64,000 nt of DNA from assembly GCA_022497145.1 (NCBI GenBank), contig MU385867.1, positions 248,001 to 312,000 of the forward strand, given 5' to 3'. Under the pieces are notes generated by a model that did no database searches, was not told where the DNA came from, and saw only the letters and a list, made by a program, of their open reading frames with translations. The number at the start of each line of letters is the position of its first letter. The stretch's first letter is position 1. This stretch comes from Rostrohypoxylon terebratum (lineage: Eukaryota; Ascomycota; Sordariomycetes; Xylariales; Hypoxylaceae). A program made the translations under genes and the position numbers. This document shows, in pieces, positions 34,397 through 45,334 of the stretch.

Positions 34397-35360
34397 ATGG
34401 CGGCCAATGACGTCTTGCCCCCCTCCGCGAATGCAGTTGCCGAAAAATGTGCTGATTGCAACCCAGTAGGCGAGTGCTTTGCGAATGCATTGAACATGCC
34501 CCCGGAAACTTCCACCGAAGAAAGAATAGATCATTTCATTCGAGAAGTAGAAGATATTGTAATTACTGGTAGCACTGAAGACCCGTCGCCAGAAGCTCCC
34601 GGAGGGTTCGAGTGGTGGTTCTCGTCCAGTATTGTAACCCTGTCCAGTGCAATTCCGGCCAATTCTCCGGAGCAAGACTTGATGATCAACATTTTAGCAT
34701 CGCTACACAATATTAAAGGGTATGATGAAGTCCATATGTGGAAGGGCATGAAAAGTTTGGGCATGGAAATGAGAGAAGCGTGGAATTTTTGTGGGTAGTC
34801 CTTACGAGTTCTCTACAATCTTCATGAATCGAGCACTAACTTTGTCTGCAGGTCCGCCAATAGAACCCAATGATGACTACCGCTCGACCTTTAACCCATC
34901 CCAGTGGTTGAATTTCACCTCTTTCCTTGCCAGGCTGCACCAAAAATGGATCGACCCATTGCATACTTTTCAACTCTGGGAACTCAAACAAGATCTTGAG
35001 GAATTGTTATCACCAGCGGCATTAGCTCACAGGATGCCATTTGTGAGGGAATGGCTTCGTCACACAGCACTTAGGTTATTACAAGATTCACTCCTTGGCA
35101 CCCTTACCGAAGATCCCGAAGGAGGTATTCACGGCTACCCATACCGCGGAGGGTCACTATATAAGGGTGAGAGCGGTCTCACTCTAGAGAGATGGAGCCT
35201 TTGGAAGCGTCGCCTCGTAGACATCCGAGCTGATGCCGACGAGGATTTGCGTGCTGTGGTCGACGAGTCCATCGGGTATATGGTTTCAGCCGAGAAGAAA
35301 ATAGGGAACCTTGCGGACCTTTTAACTAAGCCGACCAAGAAAGAGTCCGACGACAACTAA
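34397..35360 (+). CDS. DUF3632-type fungal protein
   Basis: Exon 1 (34397-34790) and exon 2 (34852-35360), with a 61-base intron (acceptor TCTGCAG), encode 300 residues. The ATG is in CAACATGGC. The helical pattern ...IPANSPEQDLMINILASLHNIKG, EMREAWNF, then NPSQWLNFTSFLARLHQKWIDPLHTFQLWELKQDLEE and ERWSLWKRRLVDIRADADEDL matches the DUF3632 family of ascomycete proteins. The family has no established function. No signal peptide or transmembrane segment is present, so it is probably cytoplasmic or nuclear. Bounded by a PaxM-like oxidase and a P450, but nothing shows that it belongs to their pathway. Confidence 0.7.
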
Positions 35361-35739
35361 ACCGGATTTACTTCAAGATAGGACCGAACAAAAGTCGTCT
35401 TTGAAGTGAACCCTTCGTGAAGCTCAAAGATGGTATTGCTATAGAGCGAGACTCCGTAACAGTGTAATTGTTTGGGTACCCATTGTACATCCTATTTGAC
35501 CAGCAGCCAGACTCTTGATCAAACCAGTTTAGCTAGCTTATGTAATTTCAATTACACCTTACACCCTCTTGTGTGATGCGTATCTCTAATTGTATTCCTG
35601 GTAGTGTTGTGCGAGTATTATATTAAGTCGACGTTCTAGGTTTTATATATAGGTGCCTAGTAGGTTAGTTAATCAATGACGCTATCCAAATACCTATCTA
35701 TATGGATGATATTTACACGGCGGTCGTAAGACCTGCGTC
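35361..35739. other. Short intergenic between convergent genes
   Basis: Holds the 3' ends of the DUF3632 and P450 genes. AT-rich; nothing else seen. Confidence 0.4.
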
Positions 35740-37568
35740 TCATTTCGTACGGCTAAATTTAATTTTCGCGGGAAGGCCGTCTCTGATATGTGCTGCAGCG
35801 ACAATTTCGCGATTGAAGATCTGGTATGCTTTATCGCCCATCCACTCGGGCGCATCCTTGGCATAAGCCTCCTCGACTTGAAATTCGCGCACCGTTAAGG
35901 CGAGGATAAGTTTGACTTCCACCGAAACTAATTCCTGGCCAATACAAGCTCGCGGTCCCATCTCGAATGGCCTCCAGGCATTCTTCACGGGATACAAAGG
36001 GTCGGTCTTGTCATGTGTCATGAATCGCTCCGGAATGAATGAGTCGGCGTCGGGCCAGTACTGAGGATCGCGTTGTATGGTTGACGCAGAGGAATGGATC
36101 ATGAAACCATAGGTCGGGTAACGCACCCAGTTTCTGGGTGTGTGATGAAATGGCCTGGCGGGGATTGGCGAATTGAACCGCCTGCAGGGGGATATAGGCG
36201 CAGTGTCTCCCGGAGTACAGCTGTCGTGTAGGGCAGCTTGTTTAGCAGTGTGGCGTCCGCTCTAACGCGGTCAGCGGCGTCTGCTGGGTCGACACCTAAA
36301 ATTTCATTGTGCTCAGCTCGTATCTTAGCCAATACGTCGGGATGCTTGCTGAGCTTGTAATAAATGTATGCGAGAACGGTAGCTGTAGTATCATGTCCAG
36401 CGAACATAAAAATCTTGATGTGCTTGATGACCCGCTCGATGAACTCGGGTGGAATATCCCTTCTAGCCGAGTAATCTTGTGTGTCCTTGACATATGATTT
36501 CAAAGCCAGGGCGATGACTGTTTTGGGACCCTCGATTTTCTCGTAGTTTTGAGCCGTCTTCGAAAGGTAAGGTACTAGCTCATTCCGAATAATGCGATTG
36601 TATATACGATGTTTAAGTATTCGGATTGGGTTGAGTAGCTTCCTGAGGTCGAGCTCGAAGTACATCATGCTAATCTGAGATTTCATCGTCTCCATCAATC
36701 GATTTGGCTTGGTCTGTGTTTCCAAGCGCGCTCCCCTATTCTCATGTTAGGCGTAGGCAGGATTAGGCTGGCGGACCACTGGGTTTCAGCTTACAATACA
36801 GCGTACCCAATAATGTCTACAGCAATGTCGGTCGTGTAATCTTCGAGTCGCACAACTTGTCCAGACGTTGCAGCTTTTCGAAGTCGCTCTCGGAAGACCA
36901 ATACTTCTTCTATCATATTCGGAACTAGCGATAAAAGGTTCCTAGCTGAGAAGCCTGGGTTAAATATGCTTCGGGCTGTCTTCCATTCTTGACCGTCCAG
37001 GTTCAACAAGTCTTCACCTTCGGTGACATCTCGGAACTCAACCTTTCCCAGTGCCCAAAACTTAGGGAGACTGTTCTCCTGGGTAAACTGAGCCATCATA
37101 TCCGGATCATGGACTGTTATCATAGGATACCCAATTGGCCATGGATCCATATACATGATACCTTTATTCATAATATCAGGATATTCCTGCCTAAGGTGAT
37201 GGAACACCCAATGGCCGTGGGCGTCTGGCGGGATACCGTATTTCATACTAAGTTTAGCCAGTGTCACCAGATGCCCAAATAGAAAGGAATGTGGGAGAAT
37301 CGGCTACAAAAGTATCAGCATCATGGGACGGATAGCTACTATCTTTAGTTTAAATATTCAGGTATGATATTGGTGGGAACGGGAGTCTACAATGCTCCTA
37401 TAGCGAGACACCTACAATGCCAGAATCTTTTTGGACTCGCCGGAGCATCATTCGCATTTGATAAAGGCAGCAAAAGAAAGCGATCAGGCCTATCAGGACC
37501 AAGTAGCCGAGCCCCTTGCTAATGAGCGAGCTGGTACTGGGACCCCAAAAATCCGGGGATAACGACAT
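35740..37568 (-). pseudogene. Cytochrome P450, probably interrupted by a 1-base frameshift
   Basis: Exons are 37568-37416 (signal anchor), 37303-36795, and 36735 to 35740. The ER anchor helix, AGHDTT (oxygen-binding I-helix), ETLR (ExxR) and FEMGPRACIGQE (heme Cys motif, FxxGxRxCxG) are all present. In the last exon the frame that carries ETLRLYPP...HPETG does not continue into RYPTYGFMIHSS...; the two frames meet in a GGG run on the minus strand (CCC at 36126-36128). One more G would keep the family reading. I found no intron that fixes it. The gene is either inactivated very recently, or the base is a sequencing or assembly error. Family resemblance is to filamentous-fungal P450s with long-chain or sesquiterpenoid-type substrates; the substrate is unknown. 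Otherwise nearly complete, which argues against an old pseudogene. Confidence 0.75.
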
Positions 37569-38574
37569 CTTGACTCTACTATTGAGAATTGATTCAAATG
37601 AGAGGCAAAATGAAGATGGGTTAGGTTTTGATCCATCGAGAGGAGCTGCTGACTTTGTCTTTTAAATGGCCAACTTCTTATTGATCGGTTGGTTTGTATT
37701 TATTGTCATCAAAAAAGAGAAGCGCCGCATAAGTGGGGCAAGTCCTGCGAGAAGAGCTGGTAGCTGCGATCACGTAATTTATCAGAGATGTGCACATGTC
37801 GTGACTGCATTTTCGATCCATTTCCAGTGTAATACTATGTAAATCAAATCAATGTTCCAATGCGACTTCCAGGTGCTTTATCTGCTGAAAGTACGTACCA
37901 ATTACCCCCTGACGGCGCGCTTTTACTGGGTACTAGGTAGTACGCGTAATCTTGGTGCACCCGGGCTTGTAGCTGGCCTGTGCATAGGTCCGAAAATCTC
38001 GCCTTAGCACATCCTTGGACCATGTCCGCACCACCCGTAGCGACCCATAGGCGACCCACATGCCAATCATGGCCAACTATGGCTAACTCTAGCCAACTTA
38101 CAGACCCCTGGAAGTCCTGGACGAGATTCAAATCCCAAAATTAGACGCCTAGTCTGTACACTAAACCTCCTAACCCCCGCATGTTGCGAGCTCAATTACC
38201 TGATTACCTATGATTGCTTTCTCAACACTACTCTGCACTCGTCTGATTTGTCTAACTAACTTCCAAGGAAGAAAACTCCTCAATTCTCATTTTCCTTTTC
38301 ATCCCTTTCTTCAACCTACCAGCCTGCCTATCCGATCTGATCAGGTACATTTCTCGCCAACGTACTATCCCAGGTGTCTGTCACCTCGGTTTATCCTACC
38401 CCCCGACCGTCTTACCAGCCATTCACGCGATCGTTTTTGCATTCCACCTTCTGTATTTCGTTATTTTGTACGCATGTTCCCAGTTTCCTCGATCGGCATC
38501 TTGTGGTTTTTGCTTTCGGTTGCAGAACCATACGAATCGTACCGGTAAATCAAAAACAGTAGTGGACCACAGCC
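37569..38574. other. Divergent intergenic between P450 and glycosyltransferase
   Basis: Both promoters lie in this kilobase. A CT-rich stretch upstream of 38575 is typical of fungal promoters. GGCCAACTATGGCTAAC repeats loosely near 38067-38097. No gene seen. Confidence 0.4.
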
Positions 38575-40021
38575 ATGGGGATCGCTGAGCGAAGGTCAAT
38601 TCGCTCTTGCGTTGCTCGTCTGTCCCGTCCGCAGAAGATAATATTGGGCGTGCTGGCATTGCTCTTCATTATCTATAATTTGACGCCTTTCGATAGTCCA
38701 GCAAGATCGTTCTTTAGATTCCAACACAACGTCATCCAAGATTATTACCAAAATGTCCACCCCACCGATTCCTGGCTCTTCCAGCGTCAACGTTATCCTA
38801 TCGACCCTAATAATGATATTGCTATAATAGTTAAGACTGGGTTCGGAACGAGGCGGCGAGTTGCGGCAGCCTTGCGAGCACTCAGCAACGAATCCTTCTA
38901 TGCCGACACTATCGTCACCCAAGATTTTCCTATGCTCCCAGATCAGAAGAACTACACATTTGCAAATGGAAAGGAGGTTCCGGTTATTGATATCATTGGA
39001 TGGAACATCGAGCGAGGGGCCCTTAAGGGCCAAGAACACCAGGAACGTGTAATGAAATATGCGAACCTTGCCGATGCCGTTGACGGCGAAGAGTGGATGC
39101 TTGCCGATGGACTAGGTAAAGACATCGGATGGGAACTGGATGCGATGAAGGTTAGATTCCCACGATGGATATCCAACAAGCGAGTATCAACTAACATAGA
39201 AGTATCAGTTCCTCCCTAGTCTCGAGTACGCATGGCAAACCTTACCCAAGAAGAAGTGGTACATCATGGCAGATGACGACACGTACATTATTAAGTCGTC
39301 TTTGGCTTTGGTTCTTGGGCATTTGAATTATGCCAAGCCACAATTTCTTGGGAATCCAGTAGGCGACTACAAGGGCCGTTTCCCGCATGGAGGGTCGTCC
39401 GTGGTCATGTCTGGCGCCGCACTCAGCAAGCTATATGACCAGCATCCTGAGGTAGTTGCTGAAGGTCATCAAGAGTCACCGGAGGCGATCTGGGGTGACA
39501 AGCTGCTTTCGACGACATTTATGAAGATTGGAATCTACCTAGACGAAACGTACCGACGCCTCTTCAATGGCGAACCTCCTTGGATGACGCGTATGTGGGT
39601 CGATAGGTGGTGTTTGCCTCTTGTTTCTTTCCACGGCCTTGGAAACAACGATGCCATGGTACACGTGGGAGATACTTTTAAGAACATGACGGAACCTGTA
39701 TTCTGGAGGCAGCTGGGGAAGATATATGGTGCGCCGGACTTCTCGTCGTTCATCGCCGAACCGATTCGTCCTAATGTCGATTACGTTGGGCGACTCGACG
39801 AATTTAGTACGACGGTGGACAAGATCACGGAAGTCGATCAGTGTGTCAAGATCTGCCACGAACACCCAGTCGGGTGCCTCGCTTGGACGTTCGACCCAGG
39901 CCGACAGCAGTGTCACTTCGCTCGTTGGGCAATCCTAGGAGATCATGCCGAGGGGCGATTTTCAGGCATAAACGGAAAACTAGCCGAGAAGCTAGAACAC
40001 TCATGCCACTCTCCACGATAA
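38575..40021 (+). CDS. Fringe-like glycosyltransferase (GT31-type) with PAN/Apple-like C-terminus
   Basis: Exon 1 (38575-39150) and exon 2 (39200-40021) are separated by a 49-base intron (donor GTTAGA, acceptor ACATAG) and encode 465 residues. A short cytoplasmic tail is followed by a signal anchor at about 20-36, the type II topology of Golgi glycosyltransferases. The core reads DIAIIVKTGFGTRRRV, then WYIMADDDTYI with the DDD metal motif at 217-219. GNPVGDYKGRFPHGGSSVVMSGAAL and the substrate loop SPEAIWGDKLL follow. These fit Fringe or core-1 galactosyltransferase-like fungal proteins that use UDP-sugars. A C-terminal Cys-rich stretch (DQCVKICHEHPVGCLAWTFDP...QQCHFA) resembles a PAN/Apple module that may bind carbohydrate or protein. 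Probable role: Golgi glycan elongation. Confidence 0.85.
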
Positions 40022-41451
40022 AAGTTTTTACGTCTCTACATTTCATTTTTCAGGTTTTATTCTGTATATATAGGTATACATGAGGCGGGTATGATACATG
40101 CGGGTTGTCTTATTCGGCAAAGAAATGCTGGTCGAACGGACGACGTTCAAGACTTCGCACAGGGGGAAAGCACATGAATTGGAACGATACCCGGGACGGA
40201 CTGTAATTTGTAATGGATCGTAGATGAGCACCATAATCCTAATAGGACTAAACAGCCTTCCCACGCATGTTTAGGTGATATCCGTGAAGTTCTCCGGTGA
40301 CGCTGCTGGCTGTATCACACGCCGTAGCACTGCTGGATATATGTTTCCCCTTACTTAATGCGCATGACTTTGGATACTACTAATGAATGATGAATGTGGA
40401 TTGAGAATGCAATGCGACGCTGCACGCTACTTAAATATGAGACATTCATATATTCCGACGACACTCCAACACTCGTTCATTGATATTGATTATCAAACTC
40501 AATTCATCCTATTCCTAGGTAGCAAAGCTAATTGTTAATGCACGCGTAAATAAAAAAAAAAAAGCTCAGCTAGGTCACAGACTCACAGGTACTGGTACCT
40601 ACCTGCGATGTCATCTCAGGGCTCTCTATCCGGTATAGGAAGGTGGTGTGGTAGCCTAAACATCGAAATCACAGGTTGGCAGGTTGGGCACGCAATTTTA
40701 GACCGATTCAGATCGCGCTAATCAGCAGGCCAAGGAAGCTAAGCCAACCCACACCAGGACCCCATTAGAATCATCCATCTTAAAGTCTTAAGGGTATTAG
40801 TCTAGCTGTAAGGAGCCGATGACGTGTGGGGAAGTTTATTTTTTTGACGTCAAATTCAAAAGCGGTGCAGCTTCCTACTCTACCTTCTAACCTACGTAGT
40901 AAACTTTAGTTTGGTCTCCATTACGCATTTAATCCGACAACCGCCGACGCAGCACTTCAGCTCAAAGGAAACCAAGTTTAAACCGAATCTTGTTTCAGTT
41001 TTTGTGATACCAACCCCAACACTTTTCCGTTTCTTCCGAAAACAAGAAGCAACGAGAAACACGAGTAGCTTTGTTTACCCGCTCTGACGCTCCGCCCTAC
41101 AGCCTACAGCCTACACCGTACAGAGTGCACGCGACCCAAACATTGGGACAGCCCATCGATCTATCGAATAAAACAACTCGTATTCTTAGATCCTTAGATC
41201 TAGATCTCCCCTGTGGAACTTTCCCCGCCAAGATAATAAGATAAATTATCATCTTGCCGGTCCTGTGGCTCGGATCTGGTCAATTTTCACCCAACGACAC
41301 TTGGAAAACTACTGCACTCTGCAGCTTTCGGGCTTCAAGTTGGGGGGTCTGGCCGACCACAACCACACACACACACACTTCAGGGTATCATCCGAACCCC
41401 ACGGTGTCCGAGAATCTGTGAACCTGTAGGCGATTAGTTAGAGACGTCATC
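40022..41451. other. Intergenic with poly-A and CA repeats, OSBP promoter
   Basis: A poly-A run lies at about 40550-40563, and a (CA)n run with (ACAC) units at about 41366-41380 precedes the OSBP start. No gene seen. Confidence 0.45.
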
Positions 41452-42835
41452 ATGTCCGAAGCTACACCAAGCTCCCAAGCCACTGGTTCTAGTTGGACCG
41501 CTTTCCTCAAAGTTAGTTGATAGTGAACAATTATCTCACAAACCTCTTGTCTTGCTTCTCGCTGACAACGCATTCTTTTCATCAGTCTATCGCATCTTTC
41601 AATGGCGATCTCTCATCTCTGACGGCCCCGCCCTTTATCCTCTCCTCCACGAGTCTCACAGAATTCAGCTCATACTGGGCCGAGCATCCCAGCGTCTTCG
41701 CCGCCCCCGCCAGCGAGCCCGACCCCGCTAAGAGGGCTTTGCTAGTGCTGAAATGGTTTTTGACTACCCTCAAGCAGCAATACGCAAGCAGAAGTGAACA
41801 ATACGGTAATGAGAAGAAGCCCCTCAACCCCTTCTTGGGTGAATTATTCTTAGGCAAGTGGGAGGACAGCGCTGGCACAACCGAATTGGTCAGCGAACAG
41901 GTGAAGTGCGTCTAGCGAAACTAAACAAGGTACCCATATAGATAAACATCGTTATTGACTAGTACCTTAGCCACCACCCACCAGCCACCGCTTACAGCAT
42001 CACCAACATCCCATCCAAAGTCCACCTCCAAGGGTATAATGCTCAGAAGGCGAGCTTTTCCAAGACCATCAACATCAAGCAGATAGGACATGCCGTACTC
42101 ACAGTTCCTGACCCCTCCAACCCCGAAAAGGAAGATACCTTCTTGATTACGCTTCCATCTCTTCATGTCGAGGGATTGATCTTCGGCGCGCCCTTCATCG
42201 AGCTCGACAGCGCATCGTATATCACCTCATCGTCGGGATACACCGCCAAGATCGATTACAGCGGTAAGGGCTGGCTAAGCGGGAAGAAGAATTCGTTCAC
42301 GGCAACTCTATACCCCACGGGTAAGGAAAAGGAAGTGATCTACAACTGCTCTGGTCAGTGGACGAAAGCTTTCGAGATTTATTCCGGGCCAGTGAAGAAC
42401 AATTCCCCGAAAACCCTCCTCGAAAGCTGGGATCCCACCAACACCCCCATCACCGAGCTTATCGTTGCCCCTCCTGAGAAGCAGCACCCCCTCGAGTCTC
42501 GACGCGCATGGGCCAATGTCGCCTCAGGCATTGCCAAGGGAGACATGGATTACGTCGGGAAAGAGAAGGCCAAGATCGAACAAGCGCAGCGTGAGATGCG
42601 AAAGAAGGAACAAAGTGAGGGTCGTGAATGGGAGCGCAGATATTTTTCCGCCATAACCGATCCGGATGCTACTCTTGAGGCATTGGCTGCGAATGTTGGG
42701 TTAAGTGCGAACGGCGATGCGGATAAGACGGGGGGTCTATGGCGCTTTGATGCCGCCAAAGCCGAGAAAGTCAAGGGCCAGGAGCTGACGCAAGACGAAA
42801 TTACTCAGCTGGCTCATGATCTACTTGGCCAGTAA
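41452..42835 (+). CDS. Oxysterol-binding protein (Kes1/Osh-like)
   Basis: Three exons (41452-41511, 41586-41905, 41971-42835) give 414 residues. The start MSEATPSSQATGSSWTAFLK is spliced to SIASFNGDLSSLTAPPF. NPFLGELFLGKW and the OSBP signature EQV-HHPP (124-126 and 128-131) follow, then YNAQKASFSKTINIKQIGHA, PSLHVEGLIFGAPFIEL, and ESRRAWANVASGI. Lack of PH, ankyrin or FFAT segments and the size match the short Kes1/Osh4 class. These proteins exchange ergosterol for PI4P between membranes. With the only splice pair I accept, residue 127 between EQV and HHPP is Asn where Ser is standard; AA at the donor plus C after the acceptor. The donor GTGCGT is good, so the change may be real. Confidence 0.92.
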
Positions 42836-43902
42836 ATCATTGTCAACATCTATATACAACAGCGTTCGGAATAATGGTATAGGTGTATAGTGGTCTCCGA
42901 GATTCGTCTGTGGACAAGATGAGTAATATCGTGAGGGGAAATATGGCGTGGGAGTTGGAAGGGCGCCTGGTGGCTCTTTGGGTTGGCTATCGTGTGTGTG
43001 CATAGCAATGGTTTGAGAAGCACAGTGTAATAAAGCGAATCGCTCGTTAATGATGGTGATTTCCGGTGAATGATGGATGATGTGCAAGTGATTGGGTCAT
43101 ACCAGTCTCCGTGAAACTATTCTAAATGTACAACAGGATGAGCTTATACTATGTATTCCTGTGTGCGGCGTGAAAAAATGGGTCTCCCTCGAGCCTCGTC
43201 CTCAATATACCGAAAACATCCGAGATGCAATGACAAGACCAGAGACCTTTTCGAAAAGTTGGAAAGGGGAGCCATAATGACGCGCCAACATCATTCGTTC
43301 CGTGTTATACTAGCAAGGCACAAACTTACTTCTTCGCTCCCTTACTGCATGCAGATTTAACGGGACTCTAGCTAGAGAGTACGATCCTCCCCTGGATGCG
43401 TTTGAATTAGCACCAACACATGATTCAATCTGGCATACGAAGTTTACCTGAAGCACTCCCTCCCGTGGTCCGACCCTTTGTGCAATATCGCCAACTTTGC
43501 AACGCGCACCTAGATGATCAACCAGGTTAGATCTTGACAATCCGAAAAATGATGATCATGATTTTATTAAGCTGAGGTTACGAGGGAGGGAGAAGATGAA
43601 TGATGTGTAATTTACCTAGCACTTGGCTGGAGATATACCCCCTTATTAGGATCTTTCGACGAGAATATATTCTTCCATGTTATCCGACAATGAGACGATG
43701 TATAAATCTCTCTTCATCTACCTCTCTCTCTGATTTACCAAACCTACTCAGGACCAAGCTGATCCCTCACCTACTACCAAAACACCACGCAGCTCGTCAG
43801 TTTACCAGCAAGCGTCAACACCAAAGTCTCTTTCCACCTGCCTATCTTAATCCTGATCCTGATCCTGATCGAACACCACCACCACCAACAATACCAACAA
43901 CG
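42836..43902. other. Intergenic, about 1 kb
   Basis: CT-rich pyrimidine runs precede the secreted-protein gene. I see no other gene; frames at 43092-43360 have no domain features. Confidence 0.4.
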
Positions 43903-44202
43903 ATGAAATTCACCACCACACCCCTCCTCCTCGCCGCCGCGGCTCTCACCAGCCTCGTCTCGGCCGTCCCCGAGCCGGCGCACCTGAACCAGCGGTACGT
44001 GCGGGACCAGTGCCGCGAGGATGGGGGCACGTGGGACTCGTGCGAGTACCCGGACTACTACCTCAAGTGCAACAAGGGCAGCCCCAGCCTGTACACCTGC
44101 GACGGCGGCTGCCAGGCCTCCGGTTGCGACTGGAACAACGCCGCATGCACCCCCGTCCCCAAGTGCGATAACCCTAAGCCGTGCGCTTTCCCTCCTAACT
44201 AA
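43903..44202 (+). CDS. Small secreted Cys-rich protein
   Basis: A 99-residue intronless protein starts at the ATG at 43903. Residues 1-20 (MKFTTTPLLLAAAALTSLVS) form a signal peptide with an Ala-Val-Pro junction. The mature part has nine Cys (QC, SC, KC, TC, GC, GC, AC, KC, PC), rich in Pro, Asp and Gly. Small secreted Cys-rich proteins act as effectors, antimicrobials or surface proteins; I cannot place this one in a family. The odd Cys count would leave one unpaired or allow dimerisation. The upstream frame from 43600 is open but lacks signal features, so this ATG is preferred. Confidence 0.72.
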   Translation: MKFTTTPLLLAAAALTSLVSAVPEPAHLNQRYVRDQCREDGGTWDSCEYPDYYLKCNKGSPSLYTCDGGCQASGCDWNNAACTPVPKCDNPKPCAFPPN

Positions 44203-44529
44203 GATGGTGGCGTTGGGTTGTTAGCGAGGATGATGGAGAGAAGATGGGGAGCATACCTACATTCTACGATTTAATTCGGCTGGATTTAATTTATTTGACG
44301 CGTGATTGATAATCAGATTTGAATTACATTGAGGCAGTCGCGATTTTCTCATTAATTATGACAGGATCCTTCATATTCCGCCTACTAATTATCCGAACTG
44401 TACTATCACCTACGTAATCAATTAATCAATCCTTTTCAATCAAGCGAACTTGTATAATATGAAAAAGCAAAGAAAAAAGAAAAGAAACAATTGTAACGAG
44501 AAACACTGATAATCGTAAATAATTGATGC
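44203..44529. other. Intergenic, AT-rich
   Basis: Nothing recognised apart from the 3' region of the secreted-protein gene and poly-purine stretches near 44460-44486. Confidence 0.4.
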
Positions 44530-44535
44530 AAAAAA
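44530..44535 (-). terminator. Pol III terminator of tRNA-Ala
   Basis: Six T on the minus strand (A6 on plus) immediately follow the tRNA 3' end, as expected for RNA polymerase III. Confidence 0.8.
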
Positions 44536-44539
44536 GCTG

Positions 44540-44642
44540 TGGACGAGCAGGGAGTCGAACCCTGGACTTCTCGCAAACTTCAATCCGTTAGCGATTCCTA
44601 ACATCATGCAAAGCGAGCACTCTACCACTGAGTTACACGCCC
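44540..44642 (-). tRNA. tRNA-Ala (anticodon UGC) with intron
   Basis: Acceptor GGGCGTG pairs with CTCGTCC; the G3:U70 pair is the alanine identity element, and there is one T-T mismatch at position 6. D arm ACTC/GAGT, anticodon stem CTCGC/GCGAG with loop TTTGCAT (TGC at 34-36), T arm with TTCGA. About 30 bases of intron sit just after position 37, which gives 103 bases in all. A T6 pol III terminator follows. Intact B-box sequence GTTCGACTC is visible. Confidence 0.92.
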
Positions 44643-45334
44643 TTAACTAATTTGGATGACTTGTTCATGGATATTGTTAAATCAACAGTCCTTTTCTATG
44701 TACTAAACAAAGACTAACCTTATCCAGCCCTTGCACGAATATTACATCCATAGGTGTCGCACCGGGGAATTTTCTCTTTCTATCTACTCGTGGAAATTCC
44801 AAAGGTCCTCCGAACACAATGTGCACATTTCTCTGTCTCGGATCGCGAATTCAAATCGTTGAGTCGCGCAGTCAAGATCATCGAGCGCCAAGTCTTTCCT
44901 AAGTCCTCTTAAGCCGTTCGCTCCTTCAGCTTCGGGGCAGCCACTAAGAATGTTTCGGTAACAAATCGGCTATCTCCTGATAGGCCGATAACTGAACCTT
45001 AAGGCTTAGGTCAGGTTTCTATACGGACTTGAACTCATCCGCTCCCTATCTCTCCTTCTCCCTCTCACATATATAGCCAAACTTACCTAGATCCTAGGTA
45101 TATTAAGTATATGGAACCCTCCATCGAATTACATAATATTTCTTCAAAACGTGTGAAGCACTTCTCGTGAGATCTTGCATGTCATGTCAAGTAGGAGACC
45201 TGTGTACCCGATAAGATATTTACTTAAACCAACCGTTCTCTACCATCAATTATAAACTAAGGGTGTCTCCTATTACCTACTTCTTTCCATCTCATTCATA
45301 TAGACCATATGAACTCATAAAAGATCCCATCATA
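44643..45334. other. Intergenic, promoter of oxidoreductase
   Basis: No gene seen. Repeated CTAGGTA-type short motifs occur near 45080-45110. Confidence 0.4.

Noticed and set aside
35740..37568. An extra intron to repair the P450 frame
   Set aside because: The only nearby GT...AG pair (a 45-base stretch with a weak donor) is a multiple of three and would not change the frame; a longer one would remove the ExxR or nearby conserved block.
30579..37568. Indole-diterpene cluster
   Set aside because: A PaxM-like oxidase alone is not sufficient; no prenyltransferase, GGPP synthase or cyclase gene is present.
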